A DNA stretch of 64,000 nucleotides from Streptomyces asiaticus (GCF_018138715.1 NZ_JAGSHX010000004.1:27762-91761), one strand, 5' to 3'. Counted from the first letter of the stretch, positions 41,496-51,009 are shown. The notes: generated from the letters alone by a model not told the origin. A program made the numbers and translations.

Positions 41496-42106
41496 TCAGC
41501 CGATGGGGTTGACGAAGGTGCCGGGGTGGGTGGCGCTGCGCTGGTCGACGAGGGTGCCGGTCGCCCAGGGCCACTCGATCTTGAGGGCCCTGGTCTCGTC
41601 GGGCGGGGTGATCTCGACCCAGGCCGGCTGGTAGAAGCCCTCTTCCTCCCCTGTGAAGGCGAGATTGAGGATGAACTCGGTGCTCTGGCCGGCCGCCACC
41701 TCCACAGAGCTCCACTTCTGCGAGGAGCGGACCAGGGACCAGCGCTCGCCGCCGTTCACCGAGGACAGATCCACACCGGGGAAACCGCCGCGGCGCGGCA
41801 GCGCTCGACACCCGCGTGCGCCCTGCCGCCGCCTTCGGTGTCGGCCTGCCCGCCGCCCGGCTGATCCTGCGCGGCGCCCGCCTCCGCCCCCTCGGCCTTG
41901 GCGTCGGAGCCCTGCGCACCGCCGGAGGAACCCGAGGAGCCCCCGGACCCGGCCGGAGCCGTGTCGGCCTGACCCGCGGACTTCGTGTCGCCACCGTCCG
42001 AGCCGTTGCAGGCTGTCAGGGTCAGGGCGGCGGCCGCGGTCAGGACCGCGTCGGCGACGCGGAGGGTGCGACGGCGGGCGATGCGGACAGTGGTGTTGGA
42101 GCGCAT
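41496..42106 (-). pseudogene. DUF4232-type lipoprotein, core deleted and frameshifted
   Basis: ATG 42106 gives a signal with lipobox (LTLTACNGSD) and a Gly/Ser/Asp linker, ending HAGVERCRAA. The frame then dies at ICPR. The C-terminal half is in another frame: GFPGVDLSSVNGGERWSLVR, WVEITPPDETRALKIEWPWA, ending VNPIG at 41496. The expected 35-40 residues between the ERCR and GFPGV segments are absent. So a deletion, not only a shift, inactivated it. Intact relatives are cell-surface lipoproteins of unknown role. Confidence 0.6.
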
Positions 42107-42352
42107 GTCGGGTCCCCCACAGTGGTCCGTGTCGTGGTCTGCTCGGTACGACACCAACCCTGACCGGGGCCACTACCGCACCACTACCGCACCACCGCTG
42201 TCCCGCTAACATCCGGCTAACACGACTGTGACCAGGAAAAAGACGCCAAGGGCAGGCCCGTCCCCGCCATGGCGGCGAGTAGTGGCAGCCGTGCCATCGG
42301 CATGGACCGGAACCGGCCCGGCCACCTCGTGAGAGCCGACCAGGGCACCTGG

Positions 42353-42551
42353 AGTCAGTGGGAAGGACGCCACAACCGGCTGCGGGCAGCCCTGGACAAC
42401 GCGCTGCGGCGGGGCATGGCCGGGGCCACGGGACCCGTGGAACGCGGTGATGTGGGGACTGTGCGGGAGCACCTCGCCGCACTCGGGAGATCGCTGCCCG
42501 AAGCGCTTGCCGCCTACCGCGAGATGTCCCTCGCAGGCGCGAGCATCGCGT
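42353..42551 (+). pseudogene. DUF2520-type oxidoreductase, C-terminal remnant
   Basis: NRLRAALDNALRRGMAGATG, PVERGDVGTVREHLAALGRS and LPEALAAYREMSLAGASIA match the C-terminal helical domain of Rossmann-like/DUF2520 proteins (LRAALDNALRxGDAALTGPVxRGD, from memory). The N-terminal NAD domain and the last residues are absent. The surrounding 42107-42352 holds nothing else that I can support. Confidence 0.5.
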
Positions 42552-42621
42552 GGGTGCGTGTGGTGTGGGTCTGTAGGCCGGCGGCTCAGCCGGTGGACCC
42601 ACACGAGGGTTGTCTGCGTGG

Positions 42622-44361
42622 TCACCTGAGGGTGTTCCAGAAGGTGCAGCGATGGCGGGAGTGCGCGGTGTGGGTGGGGGCGATGTGGTCCGGTGCCAGG
42701 GAGAGCGGTGTCCGGCGGGGCCAGTGGGGTGATGAGGGGCTGTTGGGGTTGGCGGTGCGGGCGAAGCGGGTCCAGTAGTCGATCATGGTGTTGGCCAGCC
42801 GGTGCTGTGCCGGGGTCAGGTCGCGGGGGCGGCCGCCGAGGTCGAAGAGGTAGGGCAGTTCGGACGCGTGCGGTGCGCCGAGCGGGAACGGCGGCGCGCC
42901 CGGGGTGAGCGGTGGGGCGTGTTCGTCGGCGAACTCATAAGCCCAGACGGGCACATGGGCGGCAAGGAGGGTGTGAGTGAGCGTTGTGGGGCAGGCGAAG
43001 TCCGCGTCGCCGATGACGGCGCCGAAGACCGGGCCGCCATCGGTGGTGTGCACCGGGTATGCGCGGACGACCGCCTTCGCCTGCCGCGGGGCGGGGAAGA
43101 AGGCGGCCACGACGTCGGGCCAGGTGCCGGGGGTGATGGGATGGCCGGCCTGGATGATCCCGGCGGCCCAGCCGTTGCCCTCGTCGTGGTTGTTGCCGAT
43201 GAGCACCGGCACACGGTGAAAGCGGCCGGCGGCGATCGCCGCCGCGGGGTCTCGGGGCAGCAATGGGGTGGTGTGGGCGGGGAGTTGGTCGGTGTCCTGG
43301 GCCGCGAGCAGGCGGTTCACGTCCACGCGCCGCAGGCAGGCCAGGACGTCGCGGGCGGAGCCGCAGCCAGCCTTTGCCGCAAGGTCCGCGCCCGCGGCGC
43401 GCGCCGTGGACAGCGGGATGGAGGACGGGGCGAAGGGCCGGTCGGGGCGGCCCGTGCACGGGCCGCTTTGGATGATCGCCTTCTCGAAGAGGCCCGCGGC
43501 GGCGGGTGAGGCGAGCTGGGCGCAGACGCTGTAGCCGCCGGCGGACTCGCCGGCCAGTGTCACGTTGTGCGCATCGCCGCCGAAAGCGCCGATCTCGGCG
43601 CGGACCCAGCGCAGTGCCGCCTGCTGGTCGGCCAGGCCGAAGGTGCCGGAGCCGGGCAGACCGGCGTGGGCGAGGAAGCCGAGGGCGCCGAGGCGGTAGT
43701 TGACGGTGACGACCACGACGTCGCCGCGGGTGGCCATGCGGTGGGTGTCGTAGGAGTTGCCCGTTCCGGTGGTGAAGCCGCCGCCGTGCAGCCACACGAT
43801 CACCGGCCGGGGGTGCGCCGGCCGGGAGTGTTCCGGCCGGGGGCGTTCCGGCCCTGGGTTTTCCGGCCGTGCGCTGTCGGGTGTGGTGACGTTCAGGTGG
43901 AGACAGTCCTCGTCGGTGCTGCCGCCGGGGACCTCGCCGGGCGGCTGTGGGCAGGCACTCGCGGGCCCGGTCGCGTCCCGTATCCCGTGCCAGGGGGCTG
44001 GAGGGTGGGGCGGTGCCCAGCGCAGCCTGCCGGTCGGGGGTGCCGCGTAGGGGATGTTCTCGAAGGTGCGGTAGCCGTGGTGGGCGGTGCCCCGCACCGG
44101 GCCATTGTGGGTGCGTACGGTCGTGGGAGCAGGGGGTGGGACGGGCTTTGCGGGGGGCGGGGCGGGCTTTGTAGATGGTGCTGCGGGCCGGGCCGTCGTC
44201 GGTGGTGGTGGTGTGGGCCGGGCCGTCGTCGGTGGTGGTGTGGGCCGGGCCGACGAGGCCGTCGTCGGTGGCGCTGCGGACCCGGGCGCGGACCAGGCCG
44301 TCGCGAGTACGGCGGTCAGGGCGCAGCCCAGGGTGGTCAGGGTGCGGTGCATGCTCCTCAT
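42622..44361 (-). CDS. Secreted type-B carboxylesterase
   Basis: 579 residues. Signal peptide (TLGCALTAVLATAWSAPGSA), then a long Pro/Thr linker (PTPPPTTARPTPPPPTTARP), then the type-B esterase domain: DCLHLNV, VIVWLHGGGFTTGTG (oxyanion), GESAGGYSV (Ser), NNHDEGNG (Glu) and APHASELPYLF (His). An ATG at 44352 is an alternative start with a better ribosome site. The linker suggests cell-wall or surface placement. It precedes GPP34 on the same strand by 14 bp and may be co-transcribed. Confidence 0.9.
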   Translation of the reverse strand: MRSMHRTLTTLGCALTAVLATAWSAPGSAAPPTTASSARPTPPPTTARPTPPPPTTARPAAPSTKPAPPPAKPVPPPAPTTVRTHNGPVRGTAHHGYRTFENIPYAAPPTGRLRWAPPHPPAPWHGIRDATGPASACPQPPGEVPGGSTDEDCLHLNVTTPDSARPENPGPERPRPEHSRPAHPRPVIVWLHGGGFTTGTGNSYDTHRMATRGDVVVVTVNYRLGALGFLAHAGLPGSGTFGLADQQAALRWVRAEIGAFGGDAHNVTLAGESAGGYSVCAQLASPAAAGLFEKAIIQSGPCTGRPDRPFAPSSIPLSTARAAGADLAAKAGCGSARDVLACLRRVDVNRLLAAQDTDQLPAHTTPLLPRDPAAAIAAGRFHRVPVLIGNNHDEGNGWAAGIIQAGHPITPGTWPDVVAAFFPAPRQAKAVVRAYPVHTTDGGPVFGAVIGDADFACPTTLTHTLLAAHVPVWAYEFADEHAPPLTPGAPPFPLGAPHASELPYLFDLGGRPRDLTPAQHRLANTMIDYWTRFARTANPNSPSSPHWPRRTPLSLAPDHIAPTHTAHSRHRCTFWNTLR

Positions 44362-44374
44362 CTCCCTCTTCCGG

Positions 44375-45010
44375 TCAGCTGCCGCCCATGCCGCCCTGCG
44401 CGGCGATCATCGTCATCGGCAGAGCGCGTACGGCTTTCCCCAGGCCGGGCGCGAGGGCGGCCAGACGCCCGGTGCAGGCGTCGATACGGGCACGGTGGGT
44501 CTTGTGGTCCTGCCGGGAGACGACCGAGCGGATGCCGCCGGCCGCGGCCAGCGCCAGCAGCACGGCGTCGGCGGCGGGGATCTCGCGCGCGGGGCCGTCC
44601 CCGTGCAGCGCCGCGGACACCCGGGCGCGGAGTGCGGCGGGCACGCCGGGGTCGGCCACGGTCAGGCGCCGGGTGCCGAAACGGGTACGGGGTTCGTCCA
44701 CGGTGAGGACTCCCGCCGCGGCGAGCTGGTCCTCCACCTGGGTCAGAGTCTGCCTGCGGTGACGGCGCATGAGATGCTTCCAGCCGCCGCCGGCAGCGTC
44801 GCGCAGAACGCCGTCCAGGACGGGGACGCCGGTGGGCTCGGTGCCGGACACGCTGACCGTGTTGTCGTTCTCCCCCAGCCGGCCGCGCAGCGCGAGGTCG
44901 GCCAGAGCGGCGGTGCGGACCAGCAGCTCGGTCCGGGAACGGTCATACGGGCCCTCGGCTGCGGCGTCGTGGGCGAGCAGATACATGAGGCAGGCCAAGT
45001 CATCGATCAC
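44375..45010 (-). CDS. GPP34-family phosphoprotein
   Basis: 211 residues from GTG 45010. GOLPH3/GPP34 pattern: DDLACLMYLLAHDAAAEGPY, LLVRTAALADLALRGRLGEN, TGVPVLDGVLRDA and the RRHRRQTLTQVEDQLAAAG hinge. In eukaryotes GOLPH3 binds phosphatidylinositol-4-phosphate; the actinobacterial role is not known and may concern membranes. It is upstream of the esterase on the same strand. Confidence 0.85.
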   Translation of the reverse strand: MIDDLACLMYLLAHDAAAEGPYDRSRTELLVRTAALADLALRGRLGENDNTVSVSGTEPTGVPVLDGVLRDAAGGGWKHLMRRHRRQTLTQVEDQLAAAGVLTVDEPRTRFGTRRLTVADPGVPAALRARVSAALHGDGPAREIPAADAVLLALAAAGGIRSVVSRQDHKTHRARIDACTGRLAALAPGLGKAVRALPMTMIAAQGGMGGS

Positions 45011-45133
45011 ACCTCGACGCTATGACCGGGCACCCCGGCCCCGGATCGGCCGCAGGATGGGACTGGCAGTAGGAGCACAGGAGGGCCCTGGCCCGGACTC
45101 CTCCTCAAGGAGGAGACGGCGGCGGTGTTGTCA

Positions 45134-45469
45134 CCGGGCGGCGCGGGCGCATCAGGGCCGTAGGCGAACGAGGACCGCGGGCGCATCAGGGCCGTGGGTG
45201 TACGAGGCCGCCGTCAGCCGCAGGGGGCCCGGGCGTATGACGCCGTTGTCAGTCGCAGGGGCCTCGGGCGTATGAGGCCGTTGTCAGTCGCAGGGGGCTC
45301 GGGCGTATGACGCCGCAGGCGTAGGGGTGGCGTCGGTGCACAAGGCAGGGTCGTAGGCCGCCGTCGCAGCCAGGGGCGGCCCGGGTGTACGAGGCCGTGG
45401 GCGTGAACGGACGTCGTCAGGGGCAGCGCGGGCGTAGCAGACCGTGGTCGTGAACAGCCACCGTCGTCA
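45134..45469. repeat. Degenerate tandem array derived from the response-regulator tail
   Basis: Just past the response-regulator stop (45467) lie three copies with an exact 50-bp period: CGTCGTCAGGGGC at 45412 and 45462, and a diverged one at 45362. Further on are 35-bp-period copies beginning GGGCGTATGA at 45231, 45266 and 45301. On the minus strand they read like the protein end: YDHGLVRPRRP (gene), VHDHGLLRPRCP, VHAHGLVHPGRP and DNGLIRPRPL. The array seems to have grown by repeated duplication of the gene's last codons. Confidence 0.75.
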
Positions 45470-46126
45470 GGGGCGGCGCGGGCGGACGAGGCCGTGGTCG
45501 TAGGCGGCCACGACGGCCTGAACACGGTCACGCAGGCCCAGTTTGCGCAGGATCGCGGTGAGGTGGTTCTTGACGGTGGCCTCGGACAGGCGCAGCCGCT
45601 GGGCGATCTCGGCATTGGACAGTGCCTGTCCGATCAGCGTGAGCACTTCCCGTTCGCGGGCGGAGAGGCCGGCAAGGGAGGGAGGCGGCGCCGGGTCGGG
45701 TGTGGTGCGCAGGAAGCGGTCCAGGACACGGCTGAGCACGGCCGGGGCCAGCAGGGCATCGCCGCGTGCGGTGAGGCGGATGGCGTCGACGAGTTCGGCA
45801 GGACGGATGTCTTTGAGCAGGAAGCCACTCGCTCCGGCCCGCAGGGCCGCGACGACGTGGGCATCCACGTCCCAGGTAGTCAGTACCAGCACCCTCGCCC
45901 GGCTGCCGGACAAGGCGATCTGCCGGGTGGCCTCGATACCATCCAGACCGGGCATGCGGACATCCATCAGCACCACGTCGGGGACCAGTTCCCGCGTCAG
46001 CCGCACCGCTTCCTGACCGTCAACGGCCTCACCGGCCACCTCGAGGTCCTCCCGCGCGTCGATGATCATGCGGAATCCGGTACGGACCAGAGCCTGGTCG
46101 TCGGCCACCACCACGCGCAGCGTCAT
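45467..46126 (-). CDS. NarL/FixJ-type response regulator
   Basis: 219 residues. Receiver: VADDQALVRTGF, DVVLMDVRMPGLDG (Asp), LTTWD (Thr) and FLLKDI (Lys). LuxR HTH: LSAREREVLTLIGQALSNAE and SEATVKNHLTAILRKL. The start overlaps the kinase stop by one base (TGATG). The C-terminus AAYDHGLVRPRRP is the source of the tandem array downstream. Targets unknown; no obvious transporter is adjacent, unlike the first pair at 22800. Confidence 0.9.
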   Translation of the reverse strand: MTLRVVVADDQALVRTGFRMIIDAREDLEVAGEAVDGQEAVRLTRELVPDVVLMDVRMPGLDGIEATRQIALSGSRARVLVLTTWDVDAHVVAALRAGASGFLLKDIRPAELVDAIRLTARGDALLAPAVLSRVLDRFLRTTPDPAPPPSLAGLSAREREVLTLIGQALSNAEIAQRLRLSEATVKNHLTAILRKLGLRDRVQAVVAAYDHGLVRPRRP

Positions 46127-47337
46127 CAGACCTCCTCCACCGGCAGCCGCGCCGCCACCTCGAACCCGCCCGCGGGCAGCGGGGCGGCATGCAGACTGCC
46201 GCCCACCAGCCGGACACGTTCCCTCATGCCCACCAGACCGCGTCCGGCTCCCGCCGTGGCCGGACTGCCATGCGGCGAACCACACTGCGGCACAGGCCCG
46301 TTGTCAGTCACAGTGATCATCACATACTGCGCCTCTGCCGTGATGCGCACACTCACCTCATCGGCACCGGGCGCGTGACGCAAAGTGTTGGTGAGAGCCT
46401 CCTGCACGATCCGGTAAGCCGCCAAGTCCACCGCGGCCGGCAGCGTACCGGTGACGCCGGTGCGGTGGAGGCGTACCGTCATCCCGGTCGCGCGTACGGT
46501 GTCGGCCAGTTCGTCAAGGCGGGCGAGCCAGGGGCCCGGCCCCCGCTGCTCCCCCGCACCGTCCTCCCCCGGCCCGTCCTCCCCCGCGTCGGGCCGGAAC
46601 ACGCGCAGCAGCAGGCGCAGTTCGCCCAGGGCGGAGCGGGCGGATGTCTCGATGGCGCGCAGTGCCTGCCGTGCCTGTTCGGGCCGCTGGGTGAACACAT
46701 CATCCGCGGCGCCCGCCTGGATGACCATCACCGACAGGGTGTGTGCCACGACGTCGTGCACCTCGCGGGCGATCCGGGCACGTTCCTCCACCACAGCCCG
46801 GCGCATCTCCGCCCTGATGCGTGCCTGCTGAGCCCCGCGCCACTGGCCCGCGGTCCACGCCAGGACCACCGTCAGCAGATAAACCGCCAAACCCGCCAGG
46901 CCGCCGGCCGCAAACGCCACCGACGCCGGCAGACACATCACCACCAACGCCCGCACCGAGACCCGGCGCGGCCTGGTCGCCGACAACACACACAAGGTGA
47001 CCTGCGCCGCAAGCAGCGCCCCGGTCAACGTCACCACCGGCAGCAACGCCCACACAGCGAGCCCTGTGGCCGCGTTCACGGCCAGGACGGTGACCGGGGC
47101 GCGTGTCTGCCACCGCAGGGCGCAGACCTGCGCCAGGACCAGAGCGGCGGCCGCAGCCGCGGGGAGTTGCCGGCCGTGCTCGGTGCCGGCGACGAGGACT
47201 GAAACACCCAGAACAGCCAGCACCACACCAGCCGAACCCCACCACAACGCCCGAACCGTACGAGACGACAACCCACCCCGCGCTTGTCCGGCACGCACGC
47301 CAGGGCCACCCTCAGGATATGCGCAGTCGGGATCCAC
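46126..47337 (-). CDS. Sensor histidine kinase (HisKA_3)
   Basis: 403 residues. Several N-terminal helices (VRALWWGSAGVVLAVLGVSV, VTVLAVNAATGLAVWALLPV, VYLLTVVLAWTAGQ), phosphoacceptor box RIAREVHDVVAHTLSVMV and HATPase motifs VQEALTNTLRHA and GRGLVGMRERV. A Gly/Glu/Asp-rich insert (GEDGPGEDGAGEQRGPGP) lies between the histidine and ATPase regions. It is coupled to the response regulator. Signal unknown. Confidence 0.9.
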   Translation of the reverse strand: MDPDCAYPEGGPGVRAGQARGGLSSRTVRALWWGSAGVVLAVLGVSVLVAGTEHGRQLPAAAAAALVLAQVCALRWQTRAPVTVLAVNAATGLAVWALLPVVTLTGALLAAQVTLCVLSATRPRRVSVRALVVMCLPASVAFAAGGLAGLAVYLLTVVLAWTAGQWRGAQQARIRAEMRRAVVEERARIAREVHDVVAHTLSVMVIQAGAADDVFTQRPEQARQALRAIETSARSALGELRLLLRVFRPDAGEDGPGEDGAGEQRGPGPWLARLDELADTVRATGMTVRLHRTGVTGTLPAAVDLAAYRIVQEALTNTLRHAPGADEVSVRITAEAQYVMITVTDNGPVPQCGSPHGSPATAGAGRGLVGMRERVRLVGGSLHAAPLPAGGFEVAARLPVEEV

Positions 47338-47597
47338 AACCCGACCCTACCCAGCAACACCGACCAGGCCGTTCACGAAACCACCGCCTGACCGTCTGAC
47401 CGGTCTGCACGACGGCCACCGGGCCGTCCAGCCGTGACCGACGACCAGTGACGGTGGGCGGCTAGATGAGTGATTCCTACTTGGTCGTGGACGATGAGAG
47501 ACCGTGTGCGAGCTGCGCTGATAATCGTGTTTGTGCCAGGGTGACGGCGACTATAGCCAGTAGGCATACCCCCGGCCCTTGACCAGGCGCAGGGCGC
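47338..47597. other. Intergenic, no gene recognised
   Basis: 260 bp between the kinase start and the SnoaL-like gene. It should contain the promoter of the two-component pair, but no box is clear enough to mark. Confidence 0.3.
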
Positions 47598-47993
47598 TCA
47601 GCCGGTGATGATCTGAGCGAGGGCCGCGTGGTTGTGGTAATCGCGGGACTCGACGATCTGGCCGTCGCGAACGCGCATCACGATCACGTTGGCCGTGGTG
47701 AGCTGCTTGTCGGTGCCGGGCACGCGCGTCTCGTAGTCCCATTCGGCCACGATGACCTCGGGGTCGGCCGTCTCGTAGATGGTCACGTTCTTCGCGGTCA
47801 TCTCGAACCACTCCCGCAGTCCGTCCAGAAGCCGCCGCAGGCCCTCCTGACCGCGGGTCACGGTCGGCTCCGGCACCGCGAACGGGTGCTCCAGCACGAC
47901 GTCCGGCGCGTAGAGCCGCCAGAGATTGTCGAAGTCGCGGTTGACCATGCCGGCCAGCAGCTTCTCGAACACCGCGCGCGGGCTGTCACTCAA
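47598..47993 (-). CDS. SnoaL-like / NTF2-fold protein
   Basis: 131 residues from a TTG at 47993 (SDSPRAVFEKLLAGMVNRDF), chosen because AAGGGG lies 8 nt upstream; a GTG at 48038 adds 15 residues. NTF2-like cone: NLWRLYAPDVVLEHPFAVPE, VTRGQEGLRRLLDGLREWF and VIVAEWDYETRVPGTDKQLT. Such proteins act as isomerases, cyclases or small-molecule binding domains. It stands alone beside IS debris; a CGGAGC-N3-GTTCCG imperfect dyad lies near 48040-48055 and may be an operator. Confidence 0.75.
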   Translation of the reverse strand: MSDSPRAVFEKLLAGMVNRDFDNLWRLYAPDVVLEHPFAVPEPTVTRGQEGLRRLLDGLREWFEMTAKNVTIYETADPEVIVAEWDYETRVPGTDKQLTTANVIVMRVRDGQIVESRDYHNHAALAQIITG

Positions 47994-48254
47994 TGGCCCT
48001 ACCCCTTGAAAAGTAATCGGAGCATTCCTCCGTTTCACTTATACGGAGCGACGTTCCGATTGTCAATGAGGACGTTGCGGCCAGACTCGCTGCCGCAAAG
48101 GGGCACTGTGGGTGATCCTGTTGGTTGTTCTTGAGGCGCTTTGCGTCGGTCACCTGGCAAAACGGCTCTCCAGCCCAGTGGTTCCCCCATACTGACGGTG
48201 CGTCCGGGAACGCAGACAAGGCGCCCGAGATCGTTCCGTGACAAGCGACCAGGG

Positions 48255-48420
48255 ACACCCCGCTCACAGCACTGCATGTGAAGATCGACGATGAGATCGG
48301 AGATACCCGATGGCTGAGCCGCCCGCCGCGGTTGACGGACTCCGAGCTCGTCAGCTCGTCTGCCTTGTCGTGACCCAGGCGATGCCGGGCTTCGCGTCGG
48401 AGTCCAGGTGGCTGCGGTTA
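48255..48420 (+). pseudogene. IS982-type transposase N-terminal fragment (second subtype)
   Basis: LTALHVKIDDEIGDTRWLSR then PPRLTDSELV fits an IS982-type start, followed after a frame change by TQAMPGFASESRWLR. It differs from the copy at 32101. It ends where an IS5-like tail begins on the other strand at about 48420. No active site. Confidence 0.5.
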
Positions 48421-48580
48421 GTCCGCTCCACGACCCATTGGTGCCGGCCCAGACGCGGGGACGACTCGATGGCCTTGCGGGCGAGGCGGTGCCGGATGCC
48501 ACGGTAAGCAAGCCATCGTCGAAGGTGCCGGTAGTCGTAGCCCTGGGAGTGGCTGCCGGCCGGCCAGGCGTGGCAGCAGA
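48418..48580 (-). pseudogene. IS5-family transposase C-terminal fragment
   Basis: GYDYRHLRRWLAYRGIRHRL, ARKAIESSPRLGRHQWVVER is the IS5 C-terminal signature around the last catalytic Glu. After ERTN it runs into the neighbouring fragment instead of continuing with WLAGCRRL-type residues. A remnant of at most 55 residues. Confidence 0.65.
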
Positions 48581-48619
48581 CAAGGCCGACCGTGCTTGCC
48601 TCGCCGAACCCGTCCAGGG

Positions 48620-48843
48620 AGGCGGGCGGGCATCCGGCCGCGCTGCTGGAGGGCACCTACCGGGAGGTCGTCGCCCGGGTCCCGGACAACGCGCAGATCG
48701 CCTTCGACGACGACGGCCGCCTGCACTTCGCGGTCCCGGAGCCGGAACCCGAACCGGCCTCCCTGCTGGAGTTGCGGGCCGCAGTGAACGCGATGCCACC
48801 GAGGGTGGACCTGCCCGAGGAGCTGCTGGAGGTGTTCTCCTGA
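48620..48843 (+). pseudogene. Tn3-family transposase fragment
   Basis: LLEGTYREVVARVPDNAQIA, PEPASLLELRAAVNAMPPRV and DLPEELLEVFS resemble an internal part of Tn3 transposases (TYRxVAxRxxxN, EPASLxxLRxxVxxMxPRVDLPExLLEV, from memory). ATG 48592 opens the frame but is not the natural start. A single fragment without ends. Confidence 0.5.
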
Positions 48844-48944
48844 ACCGGCGCCGAACAGGCGTTCCTTCCAGCTCCCCGACCCGCCTGGCGGCCTACGGCC
48901 CCTCCGGGACAAGCACGCGGCCGACGACCAGTGAGGCCCATGGC

Positions 48945-49852
48945 TCAAAGGGCGGTATGCGGGGCGAGGAGGCTGGTGCCGCACCAGTTCTGCTGATGGA
49001 GGTGGTCGAGCACGGCTGCCTCCGCCGAACCTGGGTGGCGGCGTGTACCGACGATGACGGGTTCGGTCAGGGAAGGCAGGAACGGGCGGGCTAGCTGTTC
49101 GAAGCTTTCGGGCACGGCCGATGCCGGAACCACGGTGACGCCCAAGCCCTGGGCTGCCAGTCGCACGGCGGTGGAGATCTGTGACGCTCGGGCCACCGTG
49201 GGCGGGCTGATGCCCGCGTCGGCGAGCAGGCGCGCGAGGTATTCGTCGAGCAGGCTGGCGCGACGGAAGCGCACCCATCCCTGTGTCGCGAGGTCTGCCA
49301 TGCGCAGGGCCCTGTCACTGGCCAGGAGCGGGTGTCCCTCGGGCAGGACGGCGACGTAGGTCTCCTCGCCCAGGGGGTGGATGTCGAATGTGCAGCCGGT
49401 GGGGATGCGGTGGACGAGGACCATGTCGAGCGTTCCCTGGCGGGCCAGCCGTTCCATATCCGCTGGATCGGGCTCCTCGTGGAGAATGACCTGGAGTTTC
49501 GGGTGGCGGTGGCGGAGCCGGCCCAGTGCCAGAGGGAGCTGTCGTGCTCCCAGGCCCATGTGGACGGCGATGATGAGTTCACCGGCCAGTTCCCCGGAGG
49601 CGGCACGGGCAGCCAGGACGGCTCTGCGGGACGCGGTGGTCGCGATCTCTGCCTCGGCGAGGAAGGCGCGTCCGGCCATGGTCACTGTGACCCCGCCCGA
49701 CGTCCGAGTGAACAGCTGCACACCGAGGTGCTTTCCAGAGCGCCGATCTGCTGCGACAAGGACGGCTGCGTGACGCGCAGACGCTCAGCAGCCGCGGCCA
49801 TGGAGCCTTCTTCGGCCACAGCCAGAGCGTATTCGCATTGCCGCAGGTTCAT
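48945..49852 (-). pseudogene. LysR-family regulator with one frameshift in the linker
   Basis: ATG 49852: NLRQCEYALAVAEEGSMAAA then TQPSLSQQIGALE is a normal LysR HTH. At about 49733 the frame shifts; natural sequence would be ERHLGVQLFTRT. The second frame (LFTRTSGGVTVTMAGRAFLA to the stop at 48945) holds the whole effector domain, including DMVLVHRIPTGCTFDIHPLG. A single missing base restores about 300 residues. It is divergent from the SDR at 50139, its likely target, so this could also be a sequence error in a live gene. Confidence 0.75.
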
Positions 49853-50138
49853 CCGTTTCCACCCCCCAGTGGCATAGGCAATGCCAATCTCAAGTATGCG
49901 CTGACACTATTTGTCTCTATGTCTCGCGGATCGTACCGTGGTGCATGTCCGGTGGATCGCCGCCGCCGAAAGCGGTGGCCATCAGGGCGGGAGCCGGTAC
50001 GGGCGTGCCTGTGAGGGGCCCGTGGCGGCGAGGCCGCCCGGCGGGTTCTGTTCGACAACGCATCGCCCCGATCCCGGGCAGTTGCCCCGGAGGCCCGCGT
50101 CACCCGGACGCTCACCAACATGGACGGGAGTGGCAATC

Positions 50139-50945
50139 ATGGCAAATCAGACAGGTGTTGGCCGCGGCGACGGGGTATCGCCGAAGAACGCCGATTCGAG
50201 ACTGGCGGGAAAGGTCGCGCTCGTGACGGGTGCTTCCAAGGGCATCGGGGCGGGCATCGCGCGGGAATTCGCCGCGGCCGGAGCGTCGGTCGTGGTCAAC
50301 TACGCCTCCAGTGCCGCCGGCGCCGAGCGGGTGGTGCAGGACATCCAGGCGCGAGGGGGGACCGCGATCGCCGTGCAGGGCGACGTGTCGGTGCCTGCGG
50401 ATGTTGAGCGCCTCTTCGCCAGGGCCGTAGAGGCGTACGGCCGGTTCGACATCCTCGTCAACAATGCCGGTGTCTATCACGCACAGCCGCTGGAGACCGT
50501 CACGCAGCAGGAGATCGACCGTCAGCTTTCCGTCAACGTGACCGGACCGATCCGTACGATCCAGGAAGCCCTTAAGTACTTCGGGTCCGACGGCGGGTCG
50601 GTCATCAACATCGGATCGCTGGACAGCGCCCGCGCGGTGCCGGGGATGTCGGTGTACGCCGCGACGAAGGGCGCCGTCGATGCCTTGACGCGAGTCCTGG
50701 CCGCCGAGCTCGGCCCTCGCGGAATCCGAGTGAACACCCTGGCCCCTGGCGGTGTGGAGACGGAAGGTATCCACGCGGCCGGCTTCATCGGCAGTGACGC
50801 CGAGACGGACATGATCGGGCGCACCCCCCTGGGCCGCATCGGCCAGCCCGAGGATCTGGCGCGGGCGGCGGTCTTCTTCGCCTCCGACGACGCCGCATGG
50901 GTCACCGGAGAGCGCCTCACCGCCTCTGGCGGCCTGCGAAGCTGA
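50139..50945 (+). CDS. Classical short-chain dehydrogenase/reductase
   Basis: 268 residues from ATG 50139 (GGGAG upstream). TGASKGIGAGIA, NNAGVY, catalytic Ser in INIGSLDS and YAATKGAVDALTR (YxxxK), ending ASGGLRS. Glucose/3-oxoacyl reductase class by pattern. Probably controlled by the divergent LysR gene. The remaining 286 bp between them hold no other gene. Confidence 0.88.
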   Translation: MANQTGVGRGDGVSPKNADSRLAGKVALVTGASKGIGAGIAREFAAAGASVVVNYASSAAGAERVVQDIQARGGTAIAVQGDVSVPADVERLFARAVEAYGRFDILVNNAGVYHAQPLETVTQQEIDRQLSVNVTGPIRTIQEALKYFGSDGGSVINIGSLDSARAVPGMSVYAATKGAVDALTRVLAAELGPRGIRVNTLAPGGVETEGIHAAGFIGSDAETDMIGRTPLGRIGQPEDLARAAVFFASDDAAWVTGERLTASGGLRS

Positions 50946-51009
50946 CACACCCTGACAACGCCGGAGTCGGCAGACCCGCTCCGCGGGATGGGCGGGATGC
51001 CGTCAGCTG

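Noticed and set aside
45214..45615. 133-codon minus frame through the repeat array
   Set aside because: It starts out of frame inside the response regulator; the array codes for pieces of the tail only and has no start of its own.
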